Assembly: GCF_000183725.1 (NCBI RefSeq)
Contig: NC_014762.1
Coordinates: 1,736,001 to 1,800,000, forward strand
Direction: 5' to 3'
DNA length: 64,000 nt
Source: Sulfuricurvum kujiense DSM 16994
GTDB taxonomy: Bacteria; Campylobacterota; Campylobacteria; Campylobacterales; Sulfurimonadaceae
Each line of letters starts with the position of its first letter. The first letter of the stretch is position 1. Below are positions 35,424 to 44,258 of this stretch, in pieces. The notes below the pieces were generated by a model. The model did no database searches. It was not told the DNA's origin and saw only the letters and a list, made by a program, of their open reading frames with translations. The translations under genes and the position numbers were made by a program.

Positions 35424-37619
35424 TTGGCAAAAGTAAAGAATAGAACTCCCGACGTTAAAACGGTATTATCGGCACTTTTTGCCTCCCGTGACCTCAGCGT
35501 CGTCTTTTTTGTTATGGCGATTTTGGCGATTATTATCGTCCCGATGCCGAGCAGTATGCTCGATTTTCTTTTGGCAATCGTCATCGCCATATCGGTTCTT
35601 ATCCTGCTAATATCGCTTTATATCCCGAAACCGACCGATTTGACGACCTTTCCGACACTCTTGCTGGTCATCACCCTCTTTCGCCTCTCGCTTAATATCT
35701 CCACAACGCGGATGATTCTAAGTCACGGCCACGAGGGGCCCGAAGCGGTCAGCGATATCATCACCAGTTTCGGAAATTTCGTCGTCGGCGGAAATATCGT
35801 CATCGGGGTTATCGTTTTTATTATTTTGGTTTTGATCAATTTCATGGTTATCACCAAAGGTTCAGGCCGCGTCGCCGAAGTTGCAGCACGCTTCACCCTC
35901 GATGCGATGCCCGGAAAACAGATGGCGATCGATGCCGATCTCAACAGCGGACTGATCGACGAATCCGAAGCCAAACGGCGCCGTGCGGAGATTTTGCAGG
36001 ATGCCAATTTCTACGGAGCAATGGACGGGTCGAGTAAATTTATCAAAGGGGACGCCGTCGCGGGGATCATTATCACGATGGTCAACATCATCGGCGGATT
36101 TCTGATCGGGATTTTTCAATTTAATCTTGATGTCGGTACCAGTGCCCAAACCTATACGATCCTCACGATCGGGGACGGTCTGGTAGCGCAGGTACCTGCG
36201 CTGATCATCTCCACCGCAACCGGTATTATGATCACACGCGGTTCCAGCGATACGGGCGGAAACTTCGCCGAAGGCAGTATCAACCAGCTCATGGGAAATG
36301 CCCGTGTCATGATCATCGTCGGATTCATCATGCTCCTTTTTGCTTTGGTTCCGGGTTTACCGACACTCTCATTGGGCTTTGTCGGGCTTGTTTTCGCCGG
36401 CTTGGGATACGCACTCTATAAATATGAGAGGGGAGAACTCGTCCTCACCTCCGCACCCGCCGTTGCGAAAAAAGACGGTTCGCCGAGTGCCGGGGTCCCA
36501 GGGGCTACAGAAGGGGGCGCTGCTGCCGCACCGAGGAAGAAAACAAACGAAGAGATCGCCAAAGAGGAAGAGGCCGCCCTCGAAGATATCCTCAAAATCG
36601 AGATGCTCGAACTTACCCTCGGGTATCAGCTTATCCGTTTGGCTGACAGCGCTCAAGGGGGTGATTTACTCGAACGTATCCGCTCGATGCGCCGTAAAAT
36701 CGCTTCGGATTTCGGCTTTTTGATGCCGCAGGTCCGTATCCGTGATAACCTCCACCTCAAACCGACCCAGTACGAAATTCTCCTCAAAGGGGTCAATATC
36801 GGCGACGGATTCATCCAGCCGGATCGCTACCTCGCGATGGACAGCGGCATGGCGATGGCCGAAATCGACGGGGAACCGACGAAAGAGCCGGCATTCGGCC
36901 TCGATGCACTGTGGATCGTCCCGGAGCTGAAAGAAGACGCCATTATCAACGGCTATACCGTTGTTGACCCGGCAACCGTCATTTCGACCCATATGAGCGA
37001 ACTGATCAAACGCCATGCCGAAGAGCTTCTCACCCGCCAAGAGACCCAATCGCTCATCGAAAAAATCAAAAACGACTATCCGGTTGTCGTCGACGATCTT
37101 CTCAAAGTGGCAAATATCGGTCTTATCCAGCGGGTATTCAAAGCCCTCTTGCACGAGCGTATCCCTCTCAAAGATATGATCACAATCCTCGAGACGATGG
37201 CCGATGTCGCCGAATACACCAAAAGCGTAGACATCATTACCGAACATGTCCGTGCCAAACTCTCCCGTATCATCACACAGGCCTACACCAGTCCTGACGG
37301 TGTCATCAAACTCCTGACGTTCGATACGATGAGCGAACAGATGATGCTGGAAAAATCGCAAGAGCGAGACGGAACCCGCCAGCTCCTCCTCAACGTCGGT
37401 GAGATCAACGGGCTGATCCAGGCCACCAGCCAAAAAGCGACCGAACTGCTCCAAAAAGGGATTTCGCCGATCATCGTCATCGTCGATCCGAAACTCCGCC
37501 GCCCGCTGGCCGAGATTTACGAACGGTTCAGTCTCGACATCGTGACCCTCTCCCATGCCGAAATCGATTCGAACGCCAAATTCGAAGTGCTCGGCTCCAT
37601 CACTTTAGATACCAAATAG
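35424..37619 (+). CDS. flhA: Flagellar type III export protein FlhA
   Basis: FlhA is the export-gate protein of the flagellar type III secretion system and the docking site for export chaperones. The 731-residue protein has about eight N-terminal transmembrane helices. Family motifs include TTFPTLLLVITLFRLSLNIS, VITKGSGRVAEVAARFTLDAMPGKQMAIDADLN and the FHIPEP-type region. A charged linker (~340-390) precedes the large cytosolic domain. The start is a TTG at 35424, 3 nt after the Rrf2 stop; no better-placed ATG exists. It is far from flgH in this window, as flagellar genes are scattered in this phylum. Confidence 0.95.
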   Translation: MAKVKNRTPDVKTVLSALFASRDLSVVFFVMAILAIIIVPMPSSMLDFLLAIVIAISVLILLISLYIPKPTDLTTFPTLLLVITLFRLSLNISTTRMILSHGHEGPEAVSDIITSFGNFVVGGNIVIGVIVFIILVLINFMVITKGSGRVAEVAARFTLDAMPGKQMAIDADLNSGLIDESEAKRRRAEILQDANFYGAMDGSSKFIKGDAVAGIIITMVNIIGGFLIGIFQFNLDVGTSAQTYTILTIGDGLVAQVPALIISTATGIMITRGSSDTGGNFAEGSINQLMGNARVMIIVGFIMLLFALVPGLPTLSLGFVGLVFAGLGYALYKYERGELVLTSAPAVAKKDGSPSAGVPGATEGGAAAAPRKKTNEEIAKEEEAALEDILKIEMLELTLGYQLIRLADSAQGGDLLERIRSMRRKIASDFGFLMPQVRIRDNLHLKPTQYEILLKGVNIGDGFIQPDRYLAMDSGMAMAEIDGEPTKEPAFGLDALWIVPELKEDAIINGYTVVDPATVISTHMSELIKRHAEELLTRQETQSLIEKIKNDYPVVVDDLLKVANIGLIQRVFKALLHERIPLKDMITILETMADVAEYTKSVDIITEHVRAKLSRIITQAYTSPDGVIKLLTFDTMSEQMMLEKSQERDGTRQLLLNVGEINGLIQATSQKATELLQKGISPIIVIVDPKLRRPLAEIYERFSLDIVTLSHAEIDSNAKFEVLGSITLDTK

Positions 37620-37626
37620 GAAAACC

Positions 37627-38703
37627 ATGACCAAAACTTTTTACCACCTCTCCCACATCGATCTCGACGGCTACAGCTGCCAACTCGTCATGGCGCAAAC
37701 CTCACATACCATGTTCAGCTACAACGCCAACTACGGTGCCGAAGTGATGGATCGCCTCGAAGAGATCATCGATACGATCAAAAAAAGCAAACAGAGCGCC
37801 ACTATCCTGATCACCGATCTCAACCTCTACCCCGAAGAAGCCAAATGGCTGAATAATGAAGTCAACCGCCTCAACGAGGGGGGATGGAATATCACCATCA
37901 CCCTCCTCGACCACCACGGCAGCGGGAAAGATACGGCGGCACAGTATCCGTGGTATTTCCTCGATACCGAGCGCTGCGCGACGAAAATCGTCTATGAATA
38001 CGCGATGGAACATTACGGTCTGGAAGCGGGCGGATGGCTCGAAGCATTTGTCAAAGTGGTCAATGCCGTCGATCTGTGGCACCAGGACGAAGTGGAAGAT
38101 TTCGAATACGGCAAGGTGTGCATGCGCCTCATCTCTGACGCCAAAGAACTCAGCCGCGTCATGTTTGCCGACGAAGACCGCGCCTATAAGCTCGCTATGC
38201 TTGAGCAGGCGGCGCAAATGCGTAACGTCACCAACGCCAACATCATTCTCGATGAAGCGCTCCATAAAATGAAAAAAGAGTTTTTCAAAGACGGTGTCGA
38301 TGATACCCTCGACAATCTCTCAACCAAATATATCGTCGCGTTACTGGGGACCAAACGATCCACGATGACCATCTATTACAAAGGGTGGAGAGGATTCTTG
38401 AGCTACGGGCTGGGGAATACCTCGATCATCGGAAACGGCTTTTTGACCGAATTTAGTGATTTTGACTTCATCGTCGATGTCGGTACACGCGGTACGATGA
38501 GTCTGCGCGGTCATAATAAAGTGGACGTGGCTCTCATGGCGGGCGAATGGGTCGGCGGCGGCGGACATCCGAACGCGGCGGGCGGCAGAATCCAGGGGTT
38601 CAAAGAGCAGTTTCGCTTCGATAAAGTGAAACGGCAGATGGAAGATATGCTCTCCAACAAAGAGGCGATGCCGGGAAAACTCCCCCATAAAATAGAGGAA
38701 TAA
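37627..38703 (+). CDS. DHH-family phosphoesterase
   Basis: This 358-residue protein has the DHH superfamily layout. The first metal motif appears as SHIDLDGYS and the DHH motif as LLDHHGSG. A C-terminal DHHA1-like substrate domain ends in GGGGHPNAAGG. Members cleave short nucleotides (nanoRNA, c-di-AMP, pAp) or pyrophosphate; this one differs enough from NrnA and RecJ that a substrate cannot be named. It follows flhA by 7 nt and precedes an ABC-F gene by 10 nt, so it is in the same operon. Confidence 0.85.
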   Translation: MTKTFYHLSHIDLDGYSCQLVMAQTSHTMFSYNANYGAEVMDRLEEIIDTIKKSKQSATILITDLNLYPEEAKWLNNEVNRLNEGGWNITITLLDHHGSGKDTAAQYPWYFLDTERCATKIVYEYAMEHYGLEAGGWLEAFVKVVNAVDLWHQDEVEDFEYGKVCMRLISDAKELSRVMFADEDRAYKLAMLEQAAQMRNVTNANIILDEALHKMKKEFFKDGVDDTLDNLSTKYIVALLGTKRSTMTIYYKGWRGFLSYGLGNTSIIGNGFLTEFSDFDFIVDVGTRGTMSLRGHNKVDVALMAGEWVGGGGHPNAAGGRIQGFKEQFRFDKVKRQMEDMLSNKEAMPGKLPHKIEE

Positions 38704-38713
38704 GTACCGTTTT

Positions 38714-40546
38714 ATGATTCAGATCAACAATCTCACCAAAAGCTACGGGACACGCTTCCTGTTCGAAAACCTCTCCCTTAAACTGAACGCCGGAAACAAA
38801 GTCGGATTCGTCGGACGCAACGGGAGCGGAAAATCGACCCTTTTTAAAATTATCCTCGGCGAAGAGCCTTACGATTCGGGAGAAATCATCATCCCGAAAA
38901 ACTACCGTATCGGTACGCTGCGCCAGCATCTGCATTTTACCCATAAGAGTGTCCGTGAAGAGTGTGCCTCCGTCCTAGAGGGGGATATGGAGCACGAAGT
39001 CTACCGGGTCGAGAAGATCCTTTTCGGTCTGGGGTTTACGCAGGAGGATCTGGAGAAAGACCCGCTGAGTTTTTCGGGGGGATATCAGATCCGACTCAAC
39101 CTCGTCAAACTCCTCGTCACCGAACCCAATCTCCTGCTCCTCGATGAGCCGACCAACTACCTCGATATCGTCTCTTTGCGCTGGCTGGCGTCGTTCATCA
39201 GATCGTTCGAGGGGGAAGTGATCCTCATCACCCATGATCGCGATTTCATGGACTCGGTAACAACCCATACGATGGGATTGCGCCGACGAAGTGTCAGCAT
39301 CATCAAAGGCGACACCCGCAAATATTACGCCAACCAGGCACAGGAAGACGAACTCTACGTCAAGACCAAAATCAACCACGATAAAAAGCGTGCCGAGCTG
39401 GAAGACTTCGTCGCCCGCAACAAAGCCCGCGCCTCTACGGCGACACTCGCGCAGTCCAAACAAAAAGAGCTCGATAAGATGGGAATTATGGAAGATCTGG
39501 AAGGAGAAAAAGACCTCTCTTTTTCATTCTCGTATAAACCTACCCCCGCCAAAGTGATCATGCAGGTCAAAGATCTCTCGTTCGGATATACCCCTGATGA
39601 GCTGTTGTTCAAAAACCTCTCGTTTGCGCTGGAGGCAAAAAAGTGCCTCGCCATCATCGGTAAAAACGGCAAAGGGAAATCGACGCTGCTCAACACCCTC
39701 GCGGGGGTTTTGACACCGAACGGGGAGATTACCGCTCACCCCTCCACCGCCATCGCCCATTTCGGGCAAACGAACATCGACCGACTCGATAAAAACCGCA
39801 CCATTACCGAAGAGATCCAAAGCGCCGACAACACTTTGCAAAACGTCCGTATCCGCGGTATCTGCGGGACGATGATGTTCAGCGGCGACGATGCCGATAA
39901 AAAGATCTCCATCCTTAGCGGGGGAGAGCGCAGCCGCGTCATGCTGGGCAAAATCATCGCCACCCCCGCCAACCTCCTCTTTCTCGATGAGCCGACCAAC
40001 CACCTCGATATGCAGTCGATCGATTCGCTCTGCGACGCGCTGAAACGCTTCGAAGGCTCCGTCGTCATCGTCACCCACTCCGAGATGCTATTACGCGAGC
40101 TTGCCGATCAGCTCGTCATTTTCCGTGAGGGGAACGCCGAGTTTTTCGACGGAAACTATGATGAGTTCTTGGAAAAAATCGGATGGGACGAAGAGATCAC
40201 CGATGCGCCGAAACCTGCCAAAGTGACTCCGAACGTCAATAAAAAAGAGAACAAACAGCTTCGAGCCGCCCTCATCCAAGAGCGCTCCAAACTCCTCAGT
40301 CCCCTCAAAAAAGAGGTCGAGCATTGCGAAAACACGATCATGAAACTCGAAGAGAAGCTCAAAACTTCCCATGAGCTTTTAACGACCTATTCCAATCAGG
40401 GAGAAACATCCAAACTCCTCGAACTCTCCAAACAGGTCGGTGAGGATGAGAAGATGATCGAAGAGCTGTTCGAGCGGCTCGAGATCGCCAGCGACGAGAT
40501 CACACGTATCGAAGCTGAATACGAGGAAAAGTTGAGTGAGCTCTAA
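38714..40546 (+). CDS. ABC-F family ATPase
   Basis: This is a cytoplasmic two-domain ABC ATPase without membrane segments, 610 residues. The first domain has GRNGSGKST, FSGGYQIRLNL and LLLLDEPTNYLD; the second has GKNGKGKST, LSGGERSRVML and LLFLDEPTNHLD. An inter-domain linker (~200-260) and a C-terminal coiled coil (~510-610) match the Uup/YheS style. ABC-F proteins act on the ribosomal E site to rescue or regulate translation. No antibiotic-resistance signature is evident. Its last 11 nt overlap the pseudouridine synthase gene. Confidence 0.93.
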   Translation: MIQINNLTKSYGTRFLFENLSLKLNAGNKVGFVGRNGSGKSTLFKIILGEEPYDSGEIIIPKNYRIGTLRQHLHFTHKSVREECASVLEGDMEHEVYRVEKILFGLGFTQEDLEKDPLSFSGGYQIRLNLVKLLVTEPNLLLLDEPTNYLDIVSLRWLASFIRSFEGEVILITHDRDFMDSVTTHTMGLRRRSVSIIKGDTRKYYANQAQEDELYVKTKINHDKKRAELEDFVARNKARASTATLAQSKQKELDKMGIMEDLEGEKDLSFSFSYKPTPAKVIMQVKDLSFGYTPDELLFKNLSFALEAKKCLAIIGKNGKGKSTLLNTLAGVLTPNGEITAHPSTAIAHFGQTNIDRLDKNRTITEEIQSADNTLQNVRIRGICGTMMFSGDDADKKISILSGGERSRVMLGKIIATPANLLFLDEPTNHLDMQSIDSLCDALKRFEGSVVIVTHSEMLLRELADQLVIFREGNAEFFDGNYDEFLEKIGWDEEITDAPKPAKVTPNVNKKENKQLRAALIQERSKLLSPLKKEVEHCENTIMKLEEKLKTSHELLTTYSNQGETSKLLELSKQVGEDEKMIEELFERLEIASDEITRIEAEYEEKLSEL

Positions 40547-41240
40547 ACTCCGCCTCGACAAGCTCCTCTCCTCGCTGGGGTATTGCAGTCGGCGCGAGGT
40601 CGCACTCCTCATCCGAGAGGGGATCATCACCCATGCCCACAATCTCCCCCTCAAAAGCGATACGAAAGTCTCCCATGACGAAATCCTCTGTGAGGGGGAA
40701 CCTCTCGATCCGCCGCAGGGGATCGTGATCCTGATGCACAAGCCCGCAGGTCTGGTCTGCAGTCATGACGACGGCGAGGGGAAGCTTGTCTATGATCTAT
40801 TGCCCGAACGGTGGCGGCTTCGCGATCCGAAAATCTCCACCGTCGGGCGGCTCGACAAGGATACGAGCGGTTTATTGCTCCTCACCGATGACGGCGCCCT
40901 GCTCCACCGCCTCACCTCTCCCAAACATAAAGTGCCGAAAGTGTACGAAGCGAGACTCGATAGAGCGCTCAAAGGGGACGAAGCAGAGATATTCGCCTCG
41001 GGAACACTGATGCTTAACGGCGAAAAAACCCCGTGCCTCCCCGCCAAACTCACCGTCATCGATGATACCCATGTGACACTGGAGATCGTCGAGGGGCGGT
41101 ATCATCAGGTGCGGCGGATGTTTGCGGCGGTCGGGAATCATGTCACGGCATTGCACCGCTGCTCTTTCGGGACACTTACCCTCGGCGATTTAAAGGCGGG
41201 GGAATACCGCCTCATCGACGCACAATCACTGTCAAAATAA
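40536..41240 (+). CDS. RsuA/RluB-family rRNA pseudouridine synthase
   Basis: This 234-residue enzyme has an N-terminal S4 domain (RLDKLLSSLGYCSRREVALLI) and an RsuA-type catalytic domain. The active-site Asp is in GRLDKDTSGLLLLTDDG, and EGRYHQVRRMFAAVG follows. Members modify one uridine in 16S or 23S rRNA. The length fits RsuA (16S U516), but RluE/RluB relatives share the motifs. Translation starts at a GTG at 40536 within the end of the ABC-F gene, with GAGGA just upstream, so the two are coupled. Confidence 0.88.
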   Translation: MSSKLRLDKLLSSLGYCSRREVALLIREGIITHAHNLPLKSDTKVSHDEILCEGEPLDPPQGIVILMHKPAGLVCSHDDGEGKLVYDLLPERWRLRDPKISTVGRLDKDTSGLLLLTDDGALLHRLTSPKHKVPKVYEARLDRALKGDEAEIFASGTLMLNGEKTPCLPAKLTVIDDTHVTLEIVEGRYHQVRRMFAAVGNHVTALHRCSFGTLTLGDLKAGEYRLIDAQSLSK

Positions 41241-41251
41241 TTAATATTATG

Positions 41252-41334
41252 CACTTTCTGGGCAAAGCCCATCAAGTGGCAGGGACAAATGTCCCTACAA
41301 CCCCCTAAAGCTACCCGTATCTTTCGGATACGGG
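41252..41334. repeat. Three tandem hairpins in an intergenic element
   Basis: Three clean stem-loops stand in a row. The first pairs 41252-41263 with 41267-41278 (CACTT..TGGGC around AAA, with a symmetric TC/TC internal loop). The second pairs AGGGAC 41281-41286 with GTCCCT 41291-41296. The third pairs CCCGTATC 41314-41321 with GATACGGG 41327-41334. They fill the gap between two convergent genes. Together they look like a REP-type repeat or compound terminator rather than chance sequence. Confidence 0.65.
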
Positions 41335-41347
41335 AGAACATTAATCA

Positions 41348-41947
41348 TTAATCAACCAGCACTATCCCCATCGATTCGAGTAAAAAGAGCGCTTCGTAGC
41401 GGCTGAAGATAGCGCCTTTGAGGTGGTTGGAGCGAAGGTCGATAGAGGTGTTGGAAGCGTCGGTAAAGTTGGCCGCCTCCAGATGGGTGTTGCCGAACAG
41501 CGCCCCTTTGAAATCGGTTCGGCTAAAATCGGCTTTGATAAAACTTCCGTTGCGAAAATCGACCTCTTTGGCTCTACACTCCCGCATCACCAATCCCTCT
41601 ATGCTCAGACCGAAAAAGTTGCTGTCATTGAGGATACACTCGCGAAAAAGGATCGGATCGGCATTGAGCAAACTCTTCCAGTCCGCCATCGTCCAGTCGA
41701 TCCCGACCATCTTGCACGAGACGAAATCGACATCGCTCATTTTGGTGTTGGTAAGTTTCATGACGCTCAGGTTGCAGTTTTCGAAACGGCATTCGGTGAA
41801 TTTGCAGGAGGAGAAAAAAGTTTCGCTGAAATCGCAAGAGACGAAGGTGCAGTCATCGAATTCGGCTTTGGTGATCTTTTTGCCGTGCAGGTCGATACCC
41901 TCGAACTTCTCGGCGAATACGTCCATGTTGTCGGTGATAGGGATCAT
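41348..41947 (-). CDS. Pentapeptide-repeat protein
   Basis: This 199-residue protein is built of pentapeptide repeats with the A(D/N)LXX/CXFXX rhythm (for example TFVSCDFSETFFSSCKF and FSRTDFKGALF). They fold as a right-handed quadrilateral helix that mimics DNA. The two blocks are separated by a short break (GIDWTMADWKSLLNADPILF), as in the Qnr/MfpA-like group, so protection of DNA gyrase is one possibility. General scaffold roles are equally likely. There is no signal peptide. It lies just downstream of a toxin-antitoxin pair on the same strand. Confidence 0.88.
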   Translation of the reverse strand: MIPITDNMDVFAEKFEGIDLHGKKITKAEFDDCTFVSCDFSETFFSSCKFTECRFENCNLSVMKLTNTKMSDVDFVSCKMVGIDWTMADWKSLLNADPILFRECILNDSNFFGLSIEGLVMRECRAKEVDFRNGSFIKADFSRTDFKGALFGNTHLEAANFTDASNTSIDLRSNHLKGAIFSRYEALFLLESMGIVLVD

Positions 41948-41976
41948 GTTAAAAATTCAGATGTGAATTGGCATCT

Positions 41977-42234
41977 TTACCCATGCGCTTTTAACCCGTC
42001 CGCAATCAACATCTTTAGATACGACTGATAGGGAATATCATTTTTATTCGCCTGAATTTTCAGCGTTTCGATCATATCAACGGGCATACGGATCGAAATC
42101 GTTTTCGCACTTTTTTGCAGCTTTGTGAGGCGTACCGGCTTGGCTTTGTCCCAATCGATATACTCGGTCGAGTCGTGTTCGTCCCAGAACTCTGCGATCT
42201 CTTCTTCGGTTTTTAATTCAGGCATTTTTTTCAT
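41977..42234 (-). CDS. CopG-type antitoxin of a BrnT pair
   Basis: The 85-residue antitoxin has an N-terminal toxin-binding segment (PELKTEEEIAEFWDEHDSTEYIDW, the PF12441-type opening). A C-terminal ribbon-helix-helix (KTISIRMPVDMIETLKIQANKNDIPYQ) would bind the operon's own promoter. It overlaps the upstream toxin gene by 17 nt. Toxin-first order is the normal brnTA layout, with autoregulation expected. Confidence 0.87.
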   Translation of the reverse strand: MKKMPELKTEEEIAEFWDEHDSTEYIDWDKAKPVRLTKLQKSAKTISIRMPVDMIETLKIQANKNDIPYQSYLKMLIADGLKAHG

Positions 42235-42523
42235 AATAGCTTCTCTCCTTTTTGCTCATAGGTCGTGCCGAAATCACCCTGATGTTTTGCCCTCTCACGG
42301 TAAAAGCGACGAACAGCATTTGTCCATTATCGGTCTTTCCCAGCGCATAGCATCGGCACTCTTGCTCCGAATGGGCATTGTCCTCGTAAATGAGTAACGG
42401 GGTGTTGAAAAATATCTCTTCGATCAGCCAAAAATCAAGCCCGTGTTTGAGTTTGTTTTTCTGGATATTGCCATCATCCCAATCAAACCCGCGTAATCGT
42501 TCGACATCGAGACAATCAAACAT
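42218..42523 (-). CDS. brnT: BrnT-family ribonuclease toxin
   Basis: This 101-residue protein is of the BrnT family (RelE-like fold), whose members cleave RNA and stop growth when not bound by antitoxin. Typical features are FDWDDGNIQKNKLKHGLDF at the start, the central IYEDNAHSEQECRCYALGKT, and RVISARPMSKKERSYYE at the C-terminus holding the conserved basic and aromatic residues. It precedes and overlaps its antitoxin. The short AT-rich gap upstream (42524-42607) probably carries the autoregulated promoter. Confidence 0.88.
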   Translation of the reverse strand: MFDCLDVERLRGFDWDDGNIQKNKLKHGLDFWLIEEIFFNTPLLIYEDNAHSEQECRCYALGKTDNGQMLFVAFTVRGQNIRVISARPMSKKERSYYEKNA

Positions 42524-42607
42524 TACTCACCTTTTTCAAAATGTATGGAATGATTATATACATAATGCCACATCATGTCAAGATCATAAAGAATTTATAT
42601 TACTGAT

Positions 42608-43444
42608 TTACGACGCTCTCAGTGTTGTCTGAGCGTTTTTGTCCGTTTGAATAGTTTCAAATGCCGCTTGGATCGATTGAAAGGTGAGAGTGTATTTGTC
42701 GATAATCTCTTGGCCTTGGTTAAACACTCGATCGGGATGGTATTTGTGCAGAAGTTTTTTACATCTTTTTTTGATCTCGGAAAGTTCTTCTTTCGGTGAA
42801 ACATTCAGGAGTTTATAGGCTTTTTCTATCTTCGATTGTTCACTCTCTTTTTGAGACTCAAAATAATTATTGGATGCAAGTAGTTGCGAGATGTGCTGTC
42901 GGTTATACATAAAACTGACGTGATACTGCATGATGCGCGTACGCTTTAGAAGTATGAGCAATTTTTCTTTAACCGCTTCGCTGTCCACCTTAACAAGATA
43001 GTGATCTCTATCCCCTGCAAGGCTGATAATGTGGGTTCTAAAATAGGCGCGTAAAAAGTTATGCATATACGTTGTGGCATTCTCTTGTTTAAAAGCAAAC
43101 TTGACATAAATCTTGTTAATGACCTCGATTGAAATCGGAACATTGGTGATGATATTCGCTTTTTCGATCCACTTGATCTTTATCGGGCGCTGCGGTTTTG
43201 ATTCGATCTCTTCTCTCAAATCATTAGGCTCTTTGCCGTGCATCTGTTGATAGCTCCAATAGAGCCAATGAAAGAACCTATTTTTACTGTTTACTTCTTC
43301 ATTGCAGTGATGGATGAAAATACCCGATTCGCCCTGAACCTTGTATTTGAAGTGGCGGTTTACAAAATCGACAATCACTTTCTCTTGGATAGAATCACGT
43401 CTAGCATGGATCAGAATCATGTTTCTATTGGCAAATATCCGCAT
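42608..43444 (-). CDS. Protein with C-terminal J domain
   Basis: The last ~65 of 278 residues are a DnaJ-type J domain (YKLLNVSPKEELSEIKKRCKKLLHKYHPDR) with the HPD motif needed to stimulate DnaK ATPase. The first ~200 residues are unrecognised, basic and aromatic-rich, with no membrane segment. They may be the client- or location-specific part. A C-terminal J domain is the reverse of classical DnaJ. The gene is AT-rich compared with its flanks. The ATG at 43444 has GGAG 10 nt upstream. It lies alone upstream of the toxin-antitoxin pair. Confidence 0.75.
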   Translation of the reverse strand: MRIFANRNMILIHARRDSIQEKVIVDFVNRHFKYKVQGESGIFIHHCNEEVNSKNRFFHWLYWSYQQMHGKEPNDLREEIESKPQRPIKIKWIEKANIITNVPISIEVINKIYVKFAFKQENATTYMHNFLRAYFRTHIISLAGDRDHYLVKVDSEAVKEKLLILLKRTRIMQYHVSFMYNRQHISQLLASNNYFESQKESEQSKIEKAYKLLNVSPKEELSEIKKRCKKLLHKYHPDRVFNQGQEIIDKYTLTFQSIQAAFETIQTDKNAQTTLRAS

Positions 43445-43583
43445 TTTTAGAGACTCCGCTCGATCTGTTTATAGATTAAAGGATCATAAATTTTCTATAT
43501 TTAAGCAAAAAACATTCCCTAGATATAAGAAATAAAAAACTGCCGATACGAATTTCAAAAGGGGAGATTGGATAAACTCTCAT

Positions 43584-44258
43584 ATGGAAAAAATGAGACT
43601 TATTTTTGAAAATGATACGTTCGTCGTTGCGATCAAACCTGAGGGAGTCAACTTCCACTCCGAAGGCGAAGCGGGGTTCGTCGTACAAGTCTCCGAACAG
43701 CTCGGATGCCCCCTCTTTCCCGTCCACCGCCTCGATAAAATGACCTCCGGTCTCGTCATCCTTGCCAAAAACTCCGAAACCGCCGCACGGTTCGGAAAAA
43801 TGTTTGAAAACCGAGAGATTGAGAAATACTACCTTGCCATCAGCATGCGCAAACCGAAGAAAAAAATGGGGTGGATAAAAGGGGACATGGCAAGTGCGCG
43901 GCGGGGAGACTATAAACTCCTCGTAACGATGAACAACCCTGCCATAACCCGCTTCATCAGCTGCGCACTGCGGACCCATGAACGGGGATTTTTGATCAAG
44001 CCCCATACGGGGAAGACCCATCAGATCCGCGTCGCTCTCAAATCTCTCGGTTCTCCCATCGCGGGAGACGAGCGCTACGCGCAGGCCGACGAAGCGCGCA
44101 AAGAGGATCGGGGGTATCTGCACGCCTATGCACTGCGGTTTCGTCTGGGTGAGGAGGAATTTTGTTTTGTCTCACCCCCTGATGAGGGGGAACGGTTTAT
44201 GAGTGTGGAGTGTAAAAGTCAGCTAGAAACATGGAATAAACCGTGGGAGCTGTTTTAA
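43584..44258 (+). CDS. Compact RluA-family pseudouridine synthase
   Basis: This 224-residue enzyme lacks the S4 domain. It opens directly with the catalytic fold (LIFENDTFVVAIKPEGVNFH). The catalytic Asp motif is PVHRLDKMTSGLVILAKN and the binding strand is TGKTHQIRVALKS. The size fits the TruC/TIGR01621-type subfamily, which acts on tRNA or rRNA; the target is unknown. Its stop overlaps the convergent HD-GYP gene by 4 nt. The 139-nt gap upstream shows nothing distinct. Confidence 0.85.
   Translation: MEKMRLIFENDTFVVAIKPEGVNFHSEGEAGFVVQVSEQLGCPLFPVHRLDKMTSGLVILAKNSETAARFGKMFENREIEKYYLAISMRKPKKKMGWIKGDMASARRGDYKLLVTMNNPAITRFISCALRTHERGFLIKPHTGKTHQIRVALKSLGSPIAGDERYAQADEARKEDRGYLHAYALRFRLGEEEFCFVSPPDEGERFMSVECKSQLETWNKPWELF

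Noticed and set aside
41348-41947. Calling the pentapeptide protein a quinolone-resistance (Qnr) protein
   Set aside because: Repeat structure is compatible, but no Qnr-specific loop signature can be confirmed by eye.
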